Positions 1 to 10,137 of a stretch of 64,000 bases of DNA are shown piece by piece. The DNA lies in the NCBI RefSeq assembly GCF_018873765.1, contig NC_057920.1:9809307-9873306 (forward strand), written 5' to 3'. Made by a program: the position numbers and the translations under genes. Source of the stretch: Telopea speciosissima (taxonomy: Eukaryota > Streptophyta > Magnoliopsida > Proteales > Proteaceae). Under the pieces are notes generated by a model, which saw only the letters and a program-made list of their open reading frames with translations, searched no databases and was not told the origin of the DNA. Position 1 is the first letter of the stretch. Each line of letters begins with the position of its first letter.

Positions 1-168
1 CTAGGATAGAATTGTTGCTTGATTAAATGGTTTGTTGGCTAAGTTATTAGTGCTTTTTTTGTTGTTTTATTCTATATATTTTAGATTTAGTTGCAGGGTT
101 GCATGTGGTGAAACTCTAGGATATGGTTTTTCTTCAGTTTCTCTGAGGTGGTAGGTCTTAATGACTCA
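1..168. repeat. Direct repeat, copy 1 (truncated by window start)
   Basis: This stretch recurs at 1084-1253 with small substitutions. Shared landmarks include TTGTTGCTTGATTAA, AGGGTTGCATGTGGTG and GTAGGTCTTAATGACTC. The copy probably extends left of the window. No terminal inverted repeats or coding sequence are visible. It could be a local duplication or the repeats of a larger element. Confidence 0.7.
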
Positions 169-1083
169 TCTTGTGGCAATTTGTAGATCTTTGGAGAAGA
201 GGAAGTGATTTCCAGACGCGAAGAAGACAAAGCAAGCATCCATGGTGATCCTACCGCCGTCCATTAAACCCCCCCCCCAATCCTTCCCTGAAACCCCTCT
301 ATCTTATCTAAAACCCTAACTTGCAACCCTCCCCTGCATGAGACCAAGTTCAAAGTCATGCTAGCAAAGATCAAGGTTGGTTAATTAACCTTGTATGCTT
401 TTCTTAAATTGTTGTTTCTGATTCTTTTTGTTTGGGAAACTAAGGCTCCAACAATAAGCCCTGAGGGCTGTTTCTTCTTCTTTCTCGTGCTTGGACCTGC
501 ATCAGAAATTCAACTAGTTTGAAATCTCTCTAGACTATGGATGACGATAGGAATTACTGGGAGAGTAGCATTTCATGGCATTTTTAGATCATGATAGTTC
601 CTTTTATTGTGTCAAATTTGGTATTAGAATCCTCTCACCCCCCCCACCTCTAAAAAAAATGGTGGGAGTTATCTATATAAATCACTAGAGATTTTGAAGT
701 ACTAGAACCTGTGTATCAGCATGACAATCCAGATCGCTTGTTCTATCATTCTATCAACATTTTCATTCGTAAGTTGGTTATTTGGCTTTTGAAGAGATGC
801 TTAATGTATTTCTTTAGTGCTTGTCAGTTTCTTGATCAAAATAGGATTAATTTGTTTAAAATTTTTTTGCAGGGCTATGGATTGGTGGTTTCATGATGCA
901 AGAAATGCAGGTTGGGGGCTGGTGAGGGTGTATGTGGGCTGCTCCTCTAATTATTCATGTCATGTTTGAGTCCTGTGGAAAATTCTTTGGGAAGATTATG
1001 AAATAAAAGCTTTCATTATGCTTCTTCCCTAAGTGGCTTCAAGATAATGTTGTTGAAAGCTGCTTGGATATTGTTGTTGCAAC

Positions 1084-1253
1084 TCTAGGATATTATTGTT
1101 GCTTGATTAAGTGGTTTGTTGACTAAGTTAATGGTGCTTTGTTTGTTGTTTTATTCTACACATTTTAGATTTAGATGTAGGGTTGCATGTGGTGAAACTT
1201 TAGGATATGGTTTTTCTTAGTTTCTCTCTTGAGGTGGTAGGTCTTAATGACTC
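1084..1253. repeat. Direct repeat, copy 2
   Basis: Second copy of the segment at 1-168, same orientation, about 1.08 kb downstream. The roughly 900 bp between the copies carry no recognisable gene. The spacing and length would fit a small terminally repeated element or a plain segmental duplication; the sequence does not decide between them. Confidence 0.7.
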
Positions 1254-1587
1254 GTTTATTGATGCAAGGATGATCATGTTTTAAGGCAACTAAATTTGAA
1301 TCCCAACTGATTTGCTTTGGCTATATGAATCTTGTTTTGCATTCCCTTCCATTGAAGCCATAGTAGCTGTCAAGTTGTTACAGCTCAAAATCAGACTATA
1401 AGATTTGAACCTAAGAAGTTGAAATGTATGTCCAAGAAGGGTCAGAAACCAACTGTCTCAAACAATATCCCTCTTTCTCTAGTCATGTTCCATTGATGTT
1501 TAAAGTTTTTGTTTGTTTCTTATGTTCTACTGTAAATATTCCTTTGAGTCTATGGTTTTGTTATTAATGGATTTTTTCATTTTACAG

Positions 1588-1747
1588 AACTTTCCGTGTT
1601 GAAATCCCACAAAAAGGAACAAAGGAAACACAGCATGAAATGCATGAAAACCTCAATGGTCATCCCTGAAGTCATTGTGGAGCTTCAAGAGCAAGAACTC
1701 CGAGAGACTGCCCTAAGATATCTCAGTTCATTCCTTGTAGAGGTTTT
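1588..1747 (+). other. Exon-like fragment, unrecognised
   Basis: A pyrimidine-rich run and an acceptor-like CAG (1585-1587) precede an open stretch. It reads ...EVIVELQEQELRETAL... in one frame, while the 5' half reads more naturally in the neighbouring frame (FRVEIPQKGTKETQHEMHEN). A donor-like GTAGAGGTTTTC follows. The frame switch suggests a decayed exon or a misreading. I could not assign a family, and no partner exons are evident nearby. Confidence 0.2.
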
Positions 1748-1859
1748 CTTCTTCAATCTTGCTTTCACATTTATAATGTCAAAGTTTTTGGAAGTCTGTT
1801 TTGAGATTTGGGATTTTGAGCACTGTATACTCTTCAATCGTATGTGTCTGAAAAAGTAA

Positions 1860-4800
1860 GAATTTTGCACGTGAGGCTTCTTCATTCGTGTTGTTTTTCT
1901 TCTCCTTATGTCAGTTTCAGGGTTTCTTGGCTTGTCTTCTCTGTTGTCGTATTTTAGTTGTACCCTTTTCATTGCAAGGATCAGATGTTGCTATATCAAG
2001 ATTCAACAAACTCAGTGAGGGGGGGGGGCATTAATCTAATATGATCTGATGGATCAGTTAGCAGCAAAAGGTCTTTTGGTCCTCAACCCGTCAAAGAGGT
2101 CCTTGCTGAACATTTCCTTTGCCTTCCATTGGTGATCTCATGGTGGAGTAGCATATTGACTTCAGGACCCCAGCCTTGGGTCTGGGTGATTTTACATTTT
2201 ATGGATTCCTTATTTTGAAGTTGTCAGATGGAGAGATAGTCTAGGTGGAATGCAAGACTTGCAATTATATGTAAATGAAAGTTTTGCTCTATCATAATCT
2301 TGATAACAGCTTCTTTTAGATGAATCCAGCAGCTTCCAACAGCTGGTTTTGGACCATTGCATCTTCTTTTAACCTTAGATTTGTTGAGCATCATGAGGAT
2401 TTTTATTGGGTTTGGATGCCCTTTTGGTTTTGCTTTACGAATTCTTGACTAGAAAGGCTTTTTATTCCATTTTGCGTATTTAGAATGAAATTTAATTTGA
2501 TTCTCTTACATATGGTTTTGAAATTTGATGTTCTTTACCTTTCTAAATGACTTTGAAGAACCATAACGCCCATTGATCACATAACACCATACAGGGTATA
2601 TAATTTGCTTAGTTTAAGATCATTATTTTTACTTTACCTGTTAGAGTGTTTTAATTGTTATAAGCTATAATGCTAGAAAAACCTTATATTTGACATTTAA
2701 AGATCTTACCCAATGCATTCTAGACAATTCTAGGAAGCTCAGGGCAATGGTTGAGGAGAAGGATACCTCAAGAGGAAAAGTGAAAGGACGGGGACAGGGA
2801 CAATGCATTCTAGCCAATGCATTGGCTAGTTCAAGTATAAATGCTTGCCATGCTACGAGTTTTGAGTGGTGATATTTTTCAATTTTATTTTTGGTTCTAT
2901 TAAAAGCTTCGATCTTGATTTCTCTTTGTTCCAAGCTTATCGAGCAATCTTTCACATCTATTTGAAACTTGATGTAGGTATTTGCACAACACAATGATTT
3001 CATCGATGAAATTACCTTAGCACTTGGTTTCATCAACACAAATCATCATTGGGAGGATTGTTGCTCTCTCATTGTTCTAGCCCTAATATTTAAAAGAAGC
3101 ACTATTTTGGTGGACACTACTAGTCAAGTTCAGGATATCCAAGAAAATAAACAGTTGGAGGCACTTTTTTCTGCTTCTTTCAATTCCCATGTATTGGAGA
3201 TGAATTGAATGGAGAGCTGAAGGATTCCCAACCCTGGATTGGGTGCCATTTTGTGCGAGAATGTCTCATTGATTGCTTTTTTTTTAATTCTCCTCAGCAT
3301 GTCTCATTGGTTGCTTAGTCCTTTCATTTGAGCATACCTTATTTTGGAGGTAGCAAACAAGATTGAGACTGGCTGTGCATGTTTAGAGGTTGGAAGACCA
3401 GAAAAATTTTCAAATCATGCAAAAGTCGCGGTCATCATGAATGGAAAGGTCAAGGGCCTTGTGCGGGACTGTTATCTAAAGGAATAGTTCTCTTGCTTCG
3501 TACTTCATAAACGTTGAAGTATGAATTTGCTCAAATAATGGATCAAAATGTTGAAAAAGAAAAAGGATGGTGAGTGGTGCCATGTCTTCATATGTAGTGA
3601 GATTTATCAAAAAAAAATAAATGAAATAATGGTGAGAGAGAGGAAGGTGAACCTACCTTCTAACTAATTCCCATTAGGAAGAAGAGGCCATCTCACTCCA
3701 AGGCTGGTGGTAAATCTTGTGAGTGAGAACTAGGAGAACCCACATTTGAAGTATTTCCCAAGAGCAAGAAGAGGTCAGCTCACTAAAGCTGGACAAGGAT
3801 GGCCAAGTGTCATGTGAAGAGAAGATGGGTTATACCGGTGTTCCATCCTAGTTGTGGTGGAAATGGAGAGGGAAGCGGAGGGAGTAGTGTTAATGAGGAA
3901 TGAACCCGACTCAACCATGATCTTTTATGGCCTCTAAAGATTTCGGTTTTCCCAAAATCTGTTTAAGCTTGCTTTTTTAATTTACGTCCTCCACCATGTT
4001 TTTCAATGAACTACAATGTGTCATGTATTATGTTGGTAGTTCTAATTTTTGTTATTATGGTTATGATTTTGTAATAAAACATGTATGAAAGATTTGTTAT
4101 TATTTATGACAATCTGAGATTATTAATGGGCAATGAATCAAGCTAGTACTATTTCTACCCGCTAACCGTATCTAGTGTTAGAGAGTGATCTTGAATTTAA
4201 TCATCTAATTGAGAGCAGTCTTGAAATGGGTAGTGGTTTTGATATTGAGCGTTAATTTTGTTGATCTCCTGTTTTGATTTTACATGTATCTTGCAATTCA
4301 GCTCCAAGCCTACAACACCGCAATTTTCACTTTTCAGCAACCGTCATTGTCACAAGCTTGGAATCCACTACTCCAGCTCCAACACCCCAATTTACTGACA
4401 ACTCAAAGTGTTTTCTCTCCTGTTCTCACGTAATATTAACCTCCCCCAAACCACACCACCCAAAAAAACAAATGTAATGATGGTTGTTTCAGCTCAAGGA
4501 ACAAAAACACAAAAAATGGAGGGGATAGAATTTCAACATACATAATATAAACCAAAGTTGGTTTGTGATTTCTTGCAAAATCAGTGGAACACAACTTGCT
4601 GGCTTTTAAAATTCAGCTTATCCACAAAAAAGAAAATGGCAGAATCAAATAACAAGATTTCCTCAATATAACAGTTATTTTATGTAGACCATATTTATTC
4701 CCTAATTGGCTGAAAAATACTTACATTCCAATACTAGAGAAATTATGGAAGCATCTTGTCAATTACATACGGTTACAACCATGTCTACACCCCCAAACCA

Positions 4801-6428
4801 ACCCAACCCAACCTCCTCCCCCACCACCCACACACAAAAAAAAAAAAACCTGGACAACCATGTCTGATATAGTGATATATATAGAAAACTTCACAGTAGA
4901 CAGTGTAGCTCATAGGAGCCTTCTAGCAATGGAATGATAGAACATATGAAGCATCATATTGCTTATTGAGTTGGCCTGCTCTTTGGCTGTCTCCATTAAA
5001 GAATCCTGCAACCAAAACATTTTTCACCTCAACAAACACACAAATCTTGTAGAAAGAAGACAGTTTCAACTGATCAAAAATACCTGTGCAGCTATAGAAC
5101 ATGGATTAGATTATACATAGCCTCAAAATCAAGTATCTGGTATTCTAAGATCCTGCAACCAAAACAAGCCTGCTCTTTGTTCGGTTTGGTACTTTTTCTG
5201 ATCACCTTGCTCAAGCTTGAGTGCAACTATTTGCATCTTCACATAAAGGATTGGCTCCTCCATACACAACTCCTTGTCACACCTTCAAGATAAACTATGA
5301 TGACAAAATGTGCAAGCTTGAGCAAATTAACTGTCTTAAAGTCGGTGGTGAAATTTTGATACAACTGTATTAGAGCATCACCCGCCTGAAAGGAAACTTA
5401 AGGAAACAAGTCAAACAACAATATTTTTTAGCATGTCATCCAATTTACGCAGAGAGGCAACTGAGCACATAGAATGTAGAATGCACATCTGTGAAGGAAA
5501 TAATATACAACAAGATCAAGTCAACAACAAACTTATGCAGAAGAGATGACAAACAGCAGGACATCGTGTTACAATTTACTTCAACTGACACATGAAAACC
5601 AAGGTAAATTAGCTGGATCCCATCCACACTTAAAAATAAAAGCTATTACGCTCCAATTTTATCACATTTTCACATGCAGAGGTATGACACCACTTTTCAT
5701 CAGGCTTATGCCATAGAGAATTCCACAATATATGCAAACTTAAAGGACAAGGCGATAGTCACTTGCAATGCGTACTTGTTCCCAAAATTTTCAAGATGCA
5801 AATGGAATAGGAGCGGGATATGACCAATTGTCAACAGTCAAGGCATTAGATGGTATTAAAAGATTAGTACCTGTGCTCGTCATGATTGCTTGAATGTGGA
5901 GCACTGCTCCTCACTTTTCTCGGCAAGCAAATTGGAATATGAAAAACCTGTACACAAAAAGAAAGATAGATACTCTGCAGTGATTTTTGATAAATTCTGG
6001 TCGATTATCTTTATTTAGACTCAACAATTTTTTCTTTTGTATGTGAAATAAGATTGGTGTGGCTTTAATAGGGAAAAAGCATCGTTTAGTTGTTTTTCAT
6101 TTTTTCCCCTAATATTCAGTGAATTTACAAAGAGTTCTTGGGTTACACCTAGCCTCCTAATTTCCTTCGCTCTTCCTTTTTCTTTGGTGAGGTAACCTAC
6201 TTGTTTGTCTACAAAACCAATTATGCATAGGGTTATACCAAATGCAACAGGTGCTCTGAGATTCAGGAATAGAGAGAATTTATTCTCTCAAGGAACTATT
6301 CCTCCAAATCATATTAGTTGATAGAAGTGGCCAAATAATCAAATCTACGATCCAACCAAGGTGGCCGACTTCTTCGTGGCAGACAACATTATCGCATCTG
6401 TTTGGAACAAGAATAGAAAATTTTGTAC
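1860..6428. other. Gene-poor stretch
   Basis: No convincing coding gene was found here. The stretch holds AT-rich DNA and homopolymer runs. Around 2690-2880 two copies of CAATGCATTCTAG lie upstream of a TATAAATG, resembling part of a promoter or an old LTR, but without support for either. Minus-strand pieces near 4905-5007 and 5880-5945 have splice-like borders and may be 3' untranslated exons of the small gene at 6443-7130. Confidence 0.4.
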
Positions 6429-6442
6429 CTTTGAATGTATCC

Positions 6443-7130
6443 TCACAACTCGGAAGCCATGGAGTACAATTGACGAGCTCCTTGTGCCGGAAGCCTGGTC
6501 AAAACTACAGGCGAGTATGGAGGCAAAATCAAAGAAGCGAATCTATGAAAAATAGAGAAGATTTTAAGTAAATATTCATGGAACTTTAACTTTAAGAATA
6601 AAAATACAAAAACAACCACATATGAAGGTCCGACCTTGAGGCGAGAAAATAGCAAGCTGCGTTTTGGGCGCCAAAACAGGGGACTGCCATGCAAGCAAAT
6701 CCGGGCTTCCTCAATCCGCAACTTTGGTCTTGCTCGACATTCTCATCTCTTGCACTTCGGGAACTTACGCTTCTTGCTCTAGTGCACAATGGATGTATTT
6801 TCTCGCATACGATTCTTGAGGATAGGATTTTAGAAGCGAGATATTGGAACCGTAGTGGTCGATTATACCAACAGTAGCAAAGGAGGGTTTAGAACCTTCA
6901 AAGCGTTCATAGGTAACTAAAATTTCACCCACACCTATGCTACAAGGAGCGAACTCAAAACCCTAGCAGTTGCAGTGAATAATATGTGTGTGTGAGAGAG
7001 AGCGCCAGAGAAAGAGCGAGAGAGCGAGAGAGCGAGAAAGAAAGATAGAGACAGCGAGAGAGCAAGAGAGCGAGAGAGAGAGAGAGCAGACGTAGTACCT
7101 GTTGCTTCTCCTACAGGTTGTTGATGACAT
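6443..7130 (-). CDS. Putative small protein gene, three coding exons, unrecognised
   Basis: On the minus strand three exons join in frame. Exon 1 is 7130-7099 (ATG, donor GTACTA). Exon 2 is 6814-6635 (acceptor after ATCCTATCCTCAAG, donor GTCGGA). Exon 3 is 6542-6443 (acceptor after CTATTTTTCATAG, stop TGA). Total 312 nt, 103 residues. The product starts MSSTTCRRSNRIVCEK and ends ARQLYSMASEL. It is rich in Arg, Ser and Cys, with few acidic residues near the N terminus, which would fit an organelle-targeted small protein, but I recognise no domain. A further donor-like site after the stop (CAAAG then GTACAA, about 6428) suggests spliced 3' untranslated exons farther down. Intron 1 holds a GA-rich microsatellite. 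The call rests on splice sites and frame closure only; a non-coding spliced transcript remains possible. Confidence 0.45.
6979..7088. repeat. GA-rich imperfect microsatellite
   Basis: A purine tract made of GAGA, GCGAGA and AAAGA units lies inside the proposed first intron of the small minus-strand gene, 10 nt from its donor. On the minus strand it is a CT-rich tract. Confidence 0.85.
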
Positions 7131-8758
7131 TCCAAGTGGGAAGCACGAATCAGCTGAGAACCCTAGGAGACTGAGGCGAGAAGACGAAAGGGTGTTTTAC
7201 GTTTTTAAGTGTATTAGGTATTTCTTTTTCGATTATAGATAGGTATTTCATTTTTGGTAAGACAATACATATTTCGTATAAAAAAAAATACGTATTTAAG
7301 TGTATACCATTGTATACCAAATCAATGCATCATATTTAACTGTTTTAATCTTACGGTTCGAAAATTACCCCTCAAAAGATTCTTAAATGGGCTGGACAGA
7401 CCAGGAAACCCCGCCCCATAAAAAAAAATCATTTACAAAACATTTTATAGTAAGGCAACAGGTTGGCTGGAGGCATGGGACAAAAAATATCAGAAATTTT
7501 AGAGTTGGAATCCTTTTATCTTTCTCTTGGGCTAAAGCATTGGAGGAGTACACAAACCTTATCACGGATCAGTTCGGAAGTGAATTTCAGATTTTAAATC
7601 GATCTTCATCCTAAAACTCGTGTATACAGATTTTGTTGTGTCATAAAGTACTCTTCTATATCGGCACATAAAATTTCTTAAAGAAAACCTATTGCTCGCA
7701 TACTGCAAGTTAATGCCCACACAGTGTCTGTCTCTCACTTTTTCCTTTTGAAATGATCCCCTACACCTCCTCTATGATGTTTCATCCCCTAATTTTTTAC
7801 TAAAAAACATGGAAAATTATCTGCTCCATTTCTTGCCCAATCTATTTCCCTAAGTCCTTCTAATAGGGGTGCGGGTGGATCCCCATCCGGGCAGTATGTT
7901 CGGGCAGGGGGTAGGGTGGTCATTTCTGTCCCCTATTAGAGGAACTTGGGGGAAATGGACCGAACAAAAAAATAAAGCAAATAATGATCCAAGAAACACC
8001 AAAGCTCAAATACACAACTTCTAGGGGGGGGGGGGGACAGCCGGACAGCTAAGGAGCCCAAATGAGCATTCCACATTGAAGCCCAAGATCAAACCCAAAT
8101 GAAATTTGCCGGCCTTTTAAGCCCATCGAGCCTGCACGTTTAGTGTGAGAATGGATCATCCGCATGTACGTCCAGGTGAACATGCATGTGAGAGATAACC
8201 ACTTGTCCTTTTTGTTTTCATTAATGCCCCTCTTCTCCTTTTAAATTGCAAAAATGGGATATGTATACCTCTGAGACGAACCTGCACGTACGTACAGGGG
8301 AATTGGACTCAAAAGTCAAGTTGAAACTCATGCAGAGCTAAGAGAGGTAATTATGGAAGCACCATTGTTATCATCAAGAGCGTTTTTTGACCAGGTTTTC
8401 CAAAATTTTGATTCGACTCGAGCGACTCGACCCAATCAAAACCCGATTTTCCAACTATGAGTAGAAGGTTAATATATAAATGTAATATTTCACTTTTATT
8501 GCTAAAAAGGTATGAATGAGAGAGAGAGAGAGAGAGAGAGGAAGGCAGGTTCCACGTGGCAGAGGTACTCTCAGTTTGGGCTACAGATGGTAGAGGTATT
8601 CTCTGTTTGGTTGTCAAGAAAAGAAAAAGAAATTCAAATACAATTGAATTTGAGGAGAGAGATAAAGACATAAAAGCAATCATTGCATCATAATGATTTT
8701 TGTCTCTCTATGTTTTTTCTTTTCTTGATATTCAAACGTAGCTTTATTTCTTCTTGAG
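7131..8758. other. Intergenic DNA with repeat remnants
   Basis: No gene was recognised. The stretch holds a remnant around 7860-7960 (GGGTAGGGTGGTCATTTCTG) that is closely matched at 51241-51300, a G13 run near 8022-8035, and a (GA)n microsatellite near 8517-8541. Around 8546-8615 there is a diverged relative of the 9203-9361 repeats containing CCACGTGGCAGAGGTA. Confidence 0.6.
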
Positions 8759-8890
8759 GGTGAGGTCTTGGTGTAACGGTAAAGATTGCTTTGTTGTGAC
8801 CAAATGGTCACAGGTTCGAATATGGAAATAACTTCTTTCTTACATTAAGACCCTCCCTAGACCCATGCACTATTTTCACATTTGAAAATA
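8759..8890 (+). mobile_element. tRNA-derived SINE (Au-like)
   Basis: The sequence has the layout of plant Au-type SINEs: a box A-like stretch GGTGTAACGGTAAAG, then GGTCACAGGTTCGAAT as box B about 35 bp later, then a tail with ACATTAAGACCCTCCCTAGA. This is recognised from the family pattern. Target-site duplications were not established. The copy is diverged and sits upstream of the MFS transporter gene. Confidence 0.7.
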
Positions 8891-9025
8891 GTTAGTGTGG
8901 GACGTAATTATCAGTGAAGCTTTCCAAGCCAGCAAGAAACACTAACAAAAAGACAAATTACTACTCAAAAGAGACCCAAAGAGGAAAGAAGATAAAAGAA
9001 AGAAGATTGAATCATTGAAATTGAT
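8884..9025 (+). repeat. Duplicated promoter/leader block, copy A
   Basis: This block resembles 9741-9897. Shared landmarks are AGTGTGGGACNTAATTATC, CAAGCCAGCAAGAAA, GAGACCCAAAGAGG and AGATTGAATCATTGAAATTG. Copy B lies 240-400 bp upstream of the MFS start codon, so the duplicated DNA is probably promoter or 5' leader. Copy A carries no coding continuation. Confidence 0.75.
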
Positions 9026-9202
9026 GAACACTCTACCTGAGTGGGCTCCACTTCTCCTTATTAGAGGCACTGGAACTGGGCCAGGCAAAGAACTGGAGGA
9101 GATAATTTTCCAAAAAAAATTTGATTTTCTCACACATTCAAGGAGATAGGAGAACTCTATGAGAAAAGGGGGACAGCAATTCGGTTATAGCAGAGACAGA
9201 GA

Positions 9203-9361
9203 TTTCACGTAGCAGACGTAGGCCCATTCTAGCCTGTAGTTCTCATTTTGGGCAGGTTTCACGTGGAAGAGGTAGGCCCATTCTAGCCTGTAGTTTTCAT
9301 TTTGGGCATCACGTGACAGAGGTAGGCCCATTCTTGACCTGTAGTTTTCGTTTTGGGCTGG
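9203..9361 (+). repeat. Three tandem ~53-bp repeats, two with CACGTG
   Basis: Three units begin near 9203, 9257 and 9308. Each has a CACGT core, then AGGCCCATTC, a CCTGTAGTTNTC stretch and TTTTGGGC. Units 2 and 3 have a full CACGTG, the G-box recognised by plant bZIP and bHLH factors; unit 1 has CACGTA. GGCCCA is a known TCP/site II-like plant promoter motif. The array lies between the two copies of the promoter-like block, upstream of the MFS gene. A regulatory role is inferred. Confidence 0.8.
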
Positions 9362-9740
9362 GGATGATGGGCTGGCCTTTAAAATTCGAGCCCGTTACCT
9401 TGTCATTACCCTCATAGAGACCCTTATTCCCTCATGTCAAAATCAAACTAAGCAGCCACGTGTGACTCTACGACTGGCCTTATACTATGGTTTGGTAGGT
9501 GACCGTTTTGGCTGAATCGTCAGTTTTGAATGCCTATTATATGTCCAACTTTATTCCATACAATTGGAACCAATTAAATCTCAGTAAAAGATCGATGCAG
9601 ATCTACTCTGTTAGGGACCACATTAAGATGCTGCCACCTGTGAGATTCTGAGCTGGACGAAAACTTTGTTTTCGGCCTCTGTTGGGAATCGAAAATCTGC
9701 CACGTCATCCGTCCTGTCGCGGTCAACATTAAAAAACTTA

Positions 9741-9897
9741 GTAGTGTGGGACCTAATTATCCGATAAAGATCAAGCTTTCCAGCTTTCAAGCCAGCAAGA
9801 AATACTGACACTGAGACAAACACTCCTCAGAGAGACCCAAAGAGGTGGGAAGGAAAGATACAAGGGGAAGAAAGAAGATTGAATCATTGAAATTGAT
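9741..9897 (+). promoter_or_regulatory. Duplicated promoter/leader block, copy B, upstream of the MFS gene
   Basis: Second copy of the block at 8884-9025. It is followed by about 240 bp of pyrimidine-rich sequence leading to the proposed start codon at 10138, so it probably covers the proximal promoter or 5' untranslated leader. The transcription start cannot be placed from sequence. Confidence 0.5.
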
Positions 9898-10137
9898 TCC
9901 TCCTCCCGTGCTTCGTGCTTCGTCTGGTTGTGGTGGTTTTACTGATTTTGTTTCTTATTATGTACATGATCATCTCTGCATCATGTGTCAATCTTTCTAT
10001 ATAATATCCCCTTTCCTCTTCCTGTATTTCCACAAGTGTCCTCGTGACCTCAGATTCTTTTTCGCCTCATATTGGGTGCCCTAGATCCATAAAAAATGCA
10101 TCTTCAACGTACCTGTTTCGAGTTTCCATATTGACGC

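Noticed and set aside
2665-3039. 124-codon open frame on the minus strand
   Set aside because: Composition looks like random AT-rich DNA and there is no domain or splice context. The text around 2690-2880 reads more like repeat or promoter DNA.
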